Positions 1 through 6,467 of a DNA stretch of 8,311 nt are shown in pieces (positions within the stretch are counted from its first letter, which is position 1; each line of letters starts with the position of its first letter). Both the position numbers and the translations under genes were made by a program. Source of the stretch: CAZIWJ01 sp964542855 (GTDB taxonomy: Bacteria > Bacteroidota > Bacteroidia > Cytophagales > Cyclobacteriaceae); assembly GCA_964542855.1 (NCBI GenBank), contig CAZIWJ010000159.1:1-8311 (forward strand). The letters run 5' to 3'. The notes beneath the pieces are model-generated. The model worked only from the letters and a program-made list of their open reading frames with translations, ran no database searches and was not told where the DNA came from.

Positions 1-2171
1 CCCTGGGTAGCCAGCACCAGGTCGTTGCGGTGTACTTTTAAATCGGTAACCGGCGTTACCGGCAGGTTCTGTTGCAGCGGCTGCCAGTTGCGCCCGTTGT
101 TAAAAGAAACGTACATGCCGTATTCTGTACCGGCGTAGAACAATCCTTTTCGCTCCGGGTCTTCCCTCACCACCCGCACGAAATGATCGGCAGGAATACC
201 GTTTTTTCCGTCGGTAAGCAGTTCCCAGTCTTGTCCGTAATTGTTCGTAAGAAACACATAAGGCGTAAAATCCCCTTCCCGGTATCGCTGCACGGCAACC
301 ACGGCCCTGCCGGGAAACTCCCGCGATACGTCGATAGTGTTTACCGTTCCCCGAACGGGCATGTTCTCCGGGGTTACGTTAGTCCAGGTTTCCCCCTTAT
401 CGCGTGAAAGGTGGATGAGCCCGTCGTCTGACCCGGTCCAGAAAACGCCTTCTTCCAATGGCGATTCTTCGAAAGAGAACAGGGTGGTGTACCATTCCAC
501 ACTGGTGTTTTCGTGTTGCAGTGGCCCGCCGGGGTGCTTCTGGAACTGGGAATTATTGGTTGTTAAATCCGGGCTAATTACTTCCCAGGTTTGCCCTTCA
601 TCGGTAGAACGATGCACGTACTGGGAGCAGAAGTAAAGCACGTCGGGGTTATGACTGGAAATAGCGAGCGGGGCATTCCACTGAACCCGGTATTTGGCTT
701 CCTCGGGGGCTATACCATCGAACATTTCAGGGTACAACATAATGTTCTGCTGGTGGCCCGTAGCCCGGTTTATGCGGGTAAGGATACCAATTTGGGTGTT
801 GGCGTATACAATGTTCGGGTTGTCCGGGTGAACAGCAATATTCCCGCTTTCGCCCCCACCTACAGCGTACCAGTCCTGCACCGGGCTAATGCCTCCAATG
901 GCCTCGCTAGGAATGGAAATGGTACTGTTATCCTGCTGGGCGCCGTAAATGCGGTAGGGAAACTGATTATCGACCGTTACCCGGTAAATTTCTGCCGTAG
1001 GCTGGTTGAACTGGGTAGACCACGATTCCCCGCCGTCGAAACTTACGTTGGCTCCACCGTCGTTGCTTTCAATCATCACCTGGTTATTCTCCGGGTTGAT
1101 CCATAAATCGTGGTTATCGCCGTGCGGGGTTGAGATACGGCTAAACGTCATTCCCGCATCTTCAGATTTGTAGAAGCGGGTGTTCATGGCGTAAATAATG
1201 TCTTCTTCTACCGGATCGGCAACCAGGTGGGTATAGTAAAACTGCCGTTGCCGTAGTTCGCGTTGCCGGTTTACCTTCTGAAATGTTTCTCCCCCATTAT
1301 CTGAGCGATATAATCCTCCACCGTGTTCATCGGTAGCCTGCTGCAATACCCAGATGCGATCAGGATTGGCCGGAGAAATTGCAATGCCTACTTTTCCCAG
1401 TACACCGGAGTCGTCGGGCAACCCGCCGCCAACTCGTTTCCAGCTTTTCCCGGCATCGGTAGAACGATAAACGCCTCCGGCTTTGGCGCCATCTATGATT
1501 GTCCAGGGTTTACGCTCTGCCCGCCATAAGCCAGCGTAGAGAATATCGGGATTTGCAGGGTGCATGGCCAGATCAATCGCCCCTACGCTATCGCTGTGGT
1601 ACAGTACCTTGTTCCAGCTTTTTCCCCCGTCCGTTGATTTGTATACTCCCCGTTCCGGGTTGCGGGCAAACGGATTACCCAGGGCGGCCGCATACACGAT
1701 ATCCGGGTTTTCGGGGTGGACATGAATTTTACCAATCTGCCCGGCCTGCTCCAGCCCGGTGAGCTGCCAGTCCCGGCCACCATTCACCGACTTATACAAT
1801 CCTTTTCCCGGTGAAACATTTCCCCGAATAGCATCAGAGCCTGTACCCACGTAAATAACGCTTTGGTCGGAGGGAGCAACAGTTACCGATCCGATGCTTC
1901 CACAGCTTATCTGCCCGTCGGTAAGGTTTTGCCAGCTGGCTCCTCCGTCGGTGGTTTTCCATACACCACCCCCGGTCGATCCCATTAAAAAAGTTCGCTC
2001 TTCGCCCGGAATACCGGTAACGGCGGTTACTCTGCCCCCCCGGTAAGGCCCTACGTTCCGGTACTCCATCGCCTGGTAGGCCTCGGGAGGAATAATGGTA
2101 TTTTGCTGTCCTGTTACCCTGGTACTTAGTAAGAGGAACGGAATAATTATTAGTAGAATGTACTTCATCAT
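1..2171 (-). CDS. Secreted BNR/Asp-box (sortilin/VPS10-like) beta-propeller protein, C-terminus beyond window
   Basis: This reading frame stays open for 723 codons from the left edge to an ATG at 2171. A second in-frame ATG follows directly at 2168. Residues 1-22 form a signal peptide (hydrophobic core ILLIIIPFLLL, ending in VTGQ), so the product should be exported. The rest is a string of about eleven Asp-box-like turns of the S-x-D-x-G-x-x-W type, for example near residues 72-80 (KTTDGGASW), 178-186, 236-244, 289-297, 335-343, 377-384, 521-529 and 588-596. This is the signature of a BNR/sortilin-type beta-propeller. Conserved-looking stretches include YRNVGPYRGGRV (37-48), PHGDNHDLWI (349-358) and YGAQQDN (409-415). 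Bacteroidota homologues are usually around 1,000 residues or more and are often labelled 'glycosyl hydrolase' or 'sialidase'. No sialidase FRIP-type motif is visible, so I do not assign an enzymatic activity. It begins 13 bases after the deiminase stop and is probably co-transcribed with it. Confidence 0.9.
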   Translation of the reverse strand, partial: MMKYILLIIIPFLLLSTRVTGQQNTIIPPEAYQAMEYRNVGPYRGGRVTAVTGIPGEERTFLMGSTGGGVWKTTDGGASWQNLTDGQISCGSIGSVTVAPSDQSVIYVGTGSDAIRGNVSPGKGLYKSVNGGRDWQLTGLEQAGQIGKIHVHPENPDIVYAAALGNPFARNPERGVYKSTDGGKSWNKVLYHSDSVGAIDLAMHPANPDILYAGLWRAERKPWTIIDGAKAGGVYRSTDAGKSWKRVGGGLPDDSGVLGKVGIAISPANPDRIWVLQQATDEHGGGLYRSDNGGETFQKVNRQRELRQRQFYYTHLVADPVEEDIIYAMNTRFYKSEDAGMTFSRISTPHGDNHDLWINPENNQVMIESNDGGANVSFDGGESWSTQFNQPTAEIYRVTVDNQFPYRIYGAQQDNSTISIPSEAIGGISPVQDWYAVGGGESGNIAVHPDNPNIVYANTQIGILTRINRATGHQQNIMLYPEMFDGIAPEEAKYRVQWNAPLAISSHNPDVLYFCSQYVHRSTDEGQTWEVISPDLTTNNSQFQKHPGGPLQHENTSVEWYTTLFSFEESPLEEGVFWTGSDDGLIHLSRDKGETWTNVTPENMPVRGTVNTIDVSREFPGRAVVAVQRYREGDFTPYVFLTNNYGQDWELLTDGKNGIPADHFVRVVREDPERKGLFYAGTEYGMYVSFNNGRNWQPLQQNLPVTPVTDLKVHRNDLVLATQ

Positions 2172-2184
2172 AATGCTATAAAAG

Positions 2185-3669
2185 TTAAATTGATCCTTCT
2201 CCTACCACCGTTATATTCCAGTGGCCCCGGGGAGCGGGTAGCGGGCGCACCTGTTGCTTACCGGTATTGGCAGTAGCCCGAATGTAATATTCAATTTCTT
2301 TCGCTGAATGGCCAGCCGGAATAATAGCTTCCCAGTGGTTTTCGCCCGGGTATTTCCGGCACATCGGTAATTGCTGGAAGTTTTCTTCCCCTTTCCACCG
2401 GAAATAAACGGTTGCCTGTTCAATTCCACTGGCGTGTTCAACCAGTGCTTCAATGCGATAGCCGCGATCTGTTGCGTTGATTTTTCCAACTTCCTGGTGG
2501 GCAATCAGCAGGGGGTTACGGGCTGCTATGCCCTTGGTTAAGCAATGAATAGCACCCCCCCGGGCAATAGCAGCTACGCTGTTAATTCCCTTTACGGTAT
2601 AACCGGGCATGGCTTCCCGGTAAGTATTCAGCGCCAGTGAATCGTAATACGGCTTACTGAACATAGGTACCAGCACTAGTTTATTAAAAATAAGCGAGTT
2701 GGTATAAGTGTAATAGGGTACCCGACCGTTGTCGCGATAAACGGGGTGCTGCTGTTCACCCTGCTTTTTTACTTCCTCCGGCGGCATAGGGATGCGAACC
2801 ACCTTGAAAGGGGTACCAAAAACTGTTTTTACTTCTTCTAACAACTGCCGGAGGTTTTCCTCAATTTGCGGCCCGTCGGCAACCCCTTCCGGGTATTGAC
2901 CCACCAGCAGGGTTTCCTCATCCAGCAACTTCATGTGCATATCGATGTGATGAATACCGTCGTAAGGCAGCACATCCATTTTAACGTAATTGCGAATGCC
3001 CATAAAGTCGCGCATAATCTGGTTAATCGCTGCCTCCGACTTACCGGGGTTTTCCTGCAGGATCAGTTTGCTCGAGAAAGCCGTTCCAAACCCATCGGTA
3101 ATGAAGTTTCCCCCGGTATGTACCAGGTTGTAAGGTTGTTCTACCGTATTGTGTATAGGAATATTCAGTTCGTCGGCCAGAAACAGCGAGGCGATGTCGT
3201 CGTTGGGGCGGGAGCGGTTGTAGTGCCAGTCGATCAGCTTGCGCGAGGCATTGCCTTTTTCATAAACCGAATTGGCCCCGTAGTCACGAACCCAGGGGCA
3301 ATCGATACTTCGCTGGATAAAATTTACGCTGTCCAGGCTAATTTCCCATTTACGCAAATCGTAACTAACCTCTAAGGAGTCTTCGCACAGCACGTAAATC
3401 TGACCCTCCCGGCTGGCGTAGCGAACAATTTCACGGTGAATTTCCGGGAAATTCTGCCAGGCAATAACCAGCCCGTCCATTTCTTCCCACTCGGCCGGGG
3501 TTCGCAGCCGGTTGGTATCCAGTGGCGTGGCACTGCTGTACTTCTGGTAAACGTAATCGTAATAGGTGCGCTCATCGGCCGACAAAACGGAAAGGGCAGC
3601 CTGGGCCTGACAATCCTGGTTAACTAACAAACTTATAATTATTGCAAAAACGCCTGCAAAACTGCGCAT
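2185..3669 (-). CDS. Secreted peptidyl-arginine deiminase family protein (PPAD-like)
   Basis: The 494-residue product belongs to the agmatine deiminase / Porphyromonas-type peptidylarginine deiminase family, which hydrolyses a guanidino group to ureido plus ammonia (arginine to citrulline in PPAD). Residues 1-23 are a signal peptide, so it acts outside the cytoplasm, unlike typical cytoplasmic agmatine deiminases of about 340-370 residues. The catalytic domain spans roughly 55-395: PWVRDYG (Asp129), HTGGNFITDG (184-193), HHIDMH (His241, Asp243), YTNSLI (Asn324) and GGAIHCLTK (nucleophile Cys376). These match the order of Asp130, His236, Asp238, Asn297 and Cys351 in P. gingivalis PPAD. YNRSRPNDD (150-158) places Arg152 and Arg154 where PPAD has its two carboxylate-binding arginines. 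Residues about 396-490 form an Ig-like domain (VYFRWKG, EIEYYIRATA), as in PPAD. The protein stops there, without a type IX secretion C-terminal domain. Agmatine or another guanidine substrate cannot be excluded. Confidence 0.88.
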   Translation of the reverse strand: MRSFAGVFAIIISLLVNQDCQAQAALSVLSADERTYYDYVYQKYSSATPLDTNRLRTPAEWEEMDGLVIAWQNFPEIHREIVRYASREGQIYVLCEDSLEVSYDLRKWEISLDSVNFIQRSIDCPWVRDYGANSVYEKGNASRKLIDWHYNRSRPNDDIASLFLADELNIPIHNTVEQPYNLVHTGGNFITDGFGTAFSSKLILQENPGKSEAAINQIMRDFMGIRNYVKMDVLPYDGIHHIDMHMKLLDEETLLVGQYPEGVADGPQIEENLRQLLEEVKTVFGTPFKVVRIPMPPEEVKKQGEQQHPVYRDNGRVPYYTYTNSLIFNKLVLVPMFSKPYYDSLALNTYREAMPGYTVKGINSVAAIARGGAIHCLTKGIAARNPLLIAHQEVGKINATDRGYRIEALVEHASGIEQATVYFRWKGEENFQQLPMCRKYPGENHWEAIIPAGHSAKEIEYYIRATANTGKQQVRPLPAPRGHWNITVVGEGSI

Positions 3670-3673
3670 GAAC

Positions 3674-3814
3674 TTATCGTTTAAAATTTTCTAACTTATC
3701 GACCGGTTCCATTCCGAGCTCTTGCTCTGCACTGCATTTTAAAATTACTAGCGACAGGCTCATCAGGAACATCAACAGGACAATGCGCAAACGAGTGGAT
3801 ACAGGGCTTGTCAT
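3674..3814 (-). CDS. Small exported or membrane-anchored peptide, 46 residues, unknown function
   Basis: An ATG at 3814 opens a 46-codon frame ending with TAA at 3674, only 4 bases before the deiminase ATG. An in-frame TGA lies nine codons upstream of this ATG, so the start is fixed. The product has a basic n-region (MTSPVSTRLR), a hydrophobic core at about residues 11-25 (IVLLMFLMSLSLVIL) and a hydrophilic tail. It therefore looks like a signal peptide or a single membrane anchor. A plausible signal peptidase I site follows KCSA (residue 29). This would release a 17-residue peptide, EQELGMEPVDKLENFKR, that ends in arginine. The cysteine at residue 27 is preceded by lysine, so it is a poor lipobox. 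I recognise no family. Support comes from the export-signal pattern, the tight coupling to the next gene, and its filling of an otherwise empty gap. It could still be a chance frame in a leader. Confidence 0.55.
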   Translation of the reverse strand: MTSPVSTRLRIVLLMFLMSLSLVILKCSAEQELGMEPVDKLENFKR

Positions 3815-3890
3815 AAGTTTATAGTTATAGGCGAATCATGAATATATAAAAATATTCTTTTTTTACCTGTAAACCTTACATACAATTTCT
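3815..3890 (-). promoter_or_regulatory. Leader/promoter region of the peptide-deiminase-propeller operon
   Basis: This very AT-rich spacer lies between the hairpin after the receptor gene and the small-peptide ATG. It holds a palindrome, GAATAT-6 bases-ATATTC, at 3840-3857. No good match to the Bacteroidota TTTG / TAnnTTTG promoter was found, only degenerate TATATTC-like strings. Transcription may start here or may read through from the receptor gene. The assignment as a promoter is by position and base composition only. Confidence 0.3.
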
Positions 3891-3920
3891 TCCGGGCTGG
3901 GATGAAAAACCCGGCCCGGA
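3891..3920 (-). terminator. Hairpin after the TonB receptor gene, probable terminator
   Basis: The arms TCCGGGCTGGG (3891-3901) and CCCGGCCCGGA (3910-3920) pair over 11 bp with one G-T mismatch around an 8-base loop, ATGAAAAA. It begins 14 bases past the receptor stop codon. Read on the minus strand, the stem is followed by AGAAATTG rather than a clean T run. Termination may therefore be partial, or the hairpin may mainly protect the 3' end of the mRNA. Confidence 0.6.
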
Positions 3921-3934
3921 CCAAAGGAAGTGGC

Positions 3935-6343
3935 TTAGAGAGTAGCCCGTAGTGAAATGATTAAATTGCGTCCGGGAGCTGAAATGCCCGAAGAATAAGG
4001 GCGGTAGTGCAAATCCAGAATATTCTCTAAAGCGGTGGAAATCAGGAACTTTTCGCCCAACTCGTAAGAAGCCCTCAGGTTCAGGGTTGTCCAGCTCAAC
4101 GTACCATTATCGGTGTAAAGAAAGGTTTTATTCTGCTCGGAAGGCGAGAGTTCACTAAAAGGCCTTGCCCCGTTATATCTTACATAAAATTCTGCCTGTA
4201 AATTACTATGGCTGTAGCTAAGGGTAGTTTGCCCGAACAGCGGGGCGGTGTGGCGTAAAGGAATATTTTCCTCCCGGTCTCTGCCGTACGTGTTAGTAAC
4301 GGTTGAATTTAGCACCAGCCAGGGATTTAACTGGGCCTGTACGCTAAAATGGTAGCCCCAAATGTAGGCGCTCCCCACGTTTACCAGGGCCTGTACCCGG
4401 CTCAGTTCCCCGTCGTACGCGATGCTGTCCTGCCCGTTAAACCGGAAATTACGACGAACCATGGCGTTGTTCAGCAGGGTGTAAAACCCACTGGCGCCCA
4501 GGGTTAACCTGTTATTGAGTAATTGCACCCGGGCGCCGGTTTCAGCATTGTAGGCGTATTCGGGCCGCAGGTTGCTGTTGGGCACCACTACGTTGCCCGG
4601 TTCAGAGTCAAATACTTTCCCTACGTCGTCGATGTTGGGCGCCCGGAAGCCACTGGAAACCATCATATCCAGCTTCAGGAAATTAACCGGTGTGTGCACC
4701 AGCCCCAGCGAACCACTGAAAGCCCCGGAATTGATATCAATTTCATCGAAGGGGAAGTCGTAAAACTGATCGGAGAACTGCGAATTAATCCAAATATTAG
4801 TGTAGCGGGCACCGGCATTAACTACCGTTTTATCGGAAGTACGCCACTTGTAACCCAGGTAGGCAGCGGCCGACTGCCAGGTGCTTCCTTTATCGGGGTA
4901 CCGGGTTGCTGTGGGTTCTCTTTCACCAGTGTTGATGTTTTCCCGGAATGCACTGGAGTTCACCCGGTTACCCACGTACTCCAGCCCGTAAAACAATTGC
5001 TGGTTTTCGTTAATCTGCTTGTCCAGGTCTGCATTAACTGAAAACACATCCACATCTTCTGTTCGGTTTCTTCTCCGGGGGTTGTTAAAGTTCCGGTCGA
5101 TCCGGCTTTCCTGCACGTCCTGGTAGGCCAGGGTAATTTTAGCTTCGTCGTACCAGAAGTTCTCATTATAAAAAGCACTGTTCAGCCAGTTCATCGACCA
5201 CCGCTGTGGCCCGTAATTCCATTCGGCTTTATCGGGAGAACCGTCATCTTCGGTAACAATTAGCCGGTCATAGCGGGGAATATCGGAAGTAGTGGAGTAG
5301 TGAAATGCATACTCTACCTGCCACCAGTCGGTAGGGCGCACGGCAAATTTTTGCAGCAGGTTCAACTGTCGATAACCCGAAGGTACTTGCAGGTTGGGGT
5401 CATCGTTGGCAATAACCTGGTCTTCACCGTCGATCCGCTCCACGTAAAAAGTGCGTTTCCCGAAATCGGGGTAGCCTTCAGGCCGGTTGCTTCCTGCCCG
5501 CAGGTTATTGAAATCACTGAAGGTAACGCTGGAAAAAGAGGCAAACTTACGCGTACCGATATTCACGTCTGCATGACCGGTCCTCTCGTTATTAGCCGTC
5601 GAGTAACGGGTAAATACCATTGCGTTCAGGGTAGTTTTATCGGAAGAAGAAAATTTAGGCTCACGGGTGTGAAAATCCATTACTCCTCCCAGTGCATCGC
5701 TGCCGTATATCACCGAACCCGGACCGTAAATCACCTCGGCTTCCCCGATCAGGTTAGGATCAATACTGATTACATTTTGCAGGTTTCCACTCCGGTAAAT
5801 GGCATTGTTCATGCGCACCCCGTCAACCATAATCAGTACCCGGTTAGCAGCAAAGCCACGGATCATGGGGCTTCCCCCACCAAGCTGGCTTTTCTGTACG
5901 AAAACCTGCCCGGTCTGATCGAGCAAATCGGCAGTAGTTTGCGGATTAACCCGGGCCACATCGTCGGGGGTGATCGACAGGATCTGCTGGGGAATTTCAT
6001 CCTGGTTTTGCTCCCACTTGCTTACCGTAACCGAAACATCCCGCATGATAAAGGTTTTGGATTCCAACCGGATCACCCCTTCTTTAATATCTTTTTTAAG
6101 GGTAGTTACCGGGTGGTAGGCAGTATGGCGGAAAATAAGGGTGTCGTTCGCTCCGAAACTGGAGAGGTCGGCAACGCCCGAACGATTTCCCATCACCATT
6201 TTTTTCTGGTTAGGAGTATGCACGCTTACGCCGAAAACGGGCTCGCCACTGGCTGAACCAATAATTTTAACATCCTGAGTGTAAGCTTCGGAAAACACAA
6301 AAAACAGTACGAATGTAAATATTTTGGTCGCCTTCATGACCAT
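3935..6343 (-). CDS. TonB-dependent outer-membrane receptor, hemoglobin/transferrin/lactoferrin-receptor-like
   Basis: The 802-residue product is a TonB-dependent receptor, which uses TonB-ExbB-ExbD energy to import a ligand across the outer membrane. Residues 1-23 are a signal peptide. Residues about 25-96 resemble the carboxypeptidase regulatory-like domain common on Bacteroidota receptors. The plug is at about 115-228, with RGFAANRVLIMVDGVR (162-177), EVIYGPGSVIYGSDALGG (203-220) and VMDFHT. The rest is the 22-strand barrel, ending ISLRATL. FRAPNIDDVGK (566-576) and VVPNSNLRPEYAYNAE (586-601) correspond to the FRAP and NPNL boxes typical of the heme/hemoglobin receptor branch. However, the heme-ligating histidine usually found between them is absent here (NIDDVGKVFDSEPGNVVV), so the ligand is uncertain. 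No ABC transporter, TonB or heme-processing gene is adjacent. The start could also be Met3 at 6337. No Shine-Dalgarno sequence is seen, as is usual in this phylum. Confidence 0.93.
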   Translation of the reverse strand: MVMKATKIFTFVLFFVFSEAYTQDVKIIGSASGEPVFGVSVHTPNQKKMVMGNRSGVADLSSFGANDTLIFRHTAYHPVTTLKKDIKEGVIRLESKTFIMRDVSVTVSKWEQNQDEIPQQILSITPDDVARVNPQTTADLLDQTGQVFVQKSQLGGGSPMIRGFAANRVLIMVDGVRMNNAIYRSGNLQNVISIDPNLIGEAEVIYGPGSVIYGSDALGGVMDFHTREPKFSSSDKTTLNAMVFTRYSTANNERTGHADVNIGTRKFASFSSVTFSDFNNLRAGSNRPEGYPDFGKRTFYVERIDGEDQVIANDDPNLQVPSGYRQLNLLQKFAVRPTDWWQVEYAFHYSTTSDIPRYDRLIVTEDDGSPDKAEWNYGPQRWSMNWLNSAFYNENFWYDEAKITLAYQDVQESRIDRNFNNPRRRNRTEDVDVFSVNADLDKQINENQQLFYGLEYVGNRVNSSAFRENINTGEREPTATRYPDKGSTWQSAAAYLGYKWRTSDKTVVNAGARYTNIWINSQFSDQFYDFPFDEIDINSGAFSGSLGLVHTPVNFLKLDMMVSSGFRAPNIDDVGKVFDSEPGNVVVPNSNLRPEYAYNAETGARVQLLNNRLTLGASGFYTLLNNAMVRRNFRFNGQDSIAYDGELSRVQALVNVGSAYIWGYHFSVQAQLNPWLVLNSTVTNTYGRDREENIPLRHTAPLFGQTTLSYSHSNLQAEFYVRYNGARPFSELSPSEQNKTFLYTDNGTLSWTTLNLRASYELGEKFLISTALENILDLHYRPYSSGISAPGRNLIISLRATL

Positions 6344-6467
6344 AAATTTAAATATTGCATGTCATGGAATCCAGTTGTTAAAGGTACAACCGTGATTTTT
6401 TTAGATGAGTGGTGAGCTAAAATAGATCAATACTGCGTTTCATTTGTGTATTTAATTATAGCACCCC
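6344..6467. promoter_or_regulatory. Divergent promoter region between the TonB receptor and metallophosphoesterase genes
   Basis: This AT-rich spacer lies between two divergent starts and must hold both promoters. For the receptor, TACCTTTA at 6386-6379 (minus strand) differs by one base from the Bacteroidota -7 element TAnnTTTG and ends 35 bases before the ATG. For the phosphoesterase, TTCATTTG at 6439-6446 (plus strand) also differs by one base and ends 21 bases before its ATG. No convincing TTTG -33 partner was found for either, and no operator-like palindrome stands out. Confidence 0.4.

Noticed and set aside
591..1106. Open frame of 171 codons on the plus strand, with others at 72-407, 337-636, 1323-1529 and 1499-1762
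   Set aside because: All lie opposite the uninterrupted 723-codon propeller gene, whose Asp-box repeats prove the minus-strand frame is the real one.
2866..3375. A 169-codon plus-strand frame opposite the deiminase gene
   Set aside because: The minus-strand frame contains every catalytic motif of the deiminase family here. The plus-strand product matches nothing.
3731..3740. Reading the small peptide as a lipoprotein with Cys27 as the lipidation site
   Set aside because: The residue before the cysteine is lysine (ILKC), which does not fit the Gly/Ala/Ser required at that position of a lipobox.
3840..3865. Plus-strand intrinsic terminator: AT palindrome followed by seven Ts
   Set aside because: The stem is only 6 A/T-rich pairs, and no plus-strand gene ends upstream of it.
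3735..3935. Possible remnant of a mobile element between the receptor and deiminase genes
   Set aside because: No terminal inverted repeats, target duplication or transposase fragment is visible, and the spacer is explained by a hairpin, a leader and a small gene.
4523..5041. A 172-codon plus-strand frame opposite the receptor barrel
   Set aside because: It is a shadow of the receptor coding sequence, with no independent support.
5300..6256. A 318-codon open frame on the plus strand opposite the TonB receptor gene
   Set aside because: It is fully antisense to a well-supported receptor gene, and its product has no recognisable domain, export signal or composition of a real protein. Long antisense frames are common where the true gene rarely uses TTA, CTA and TCA codons.
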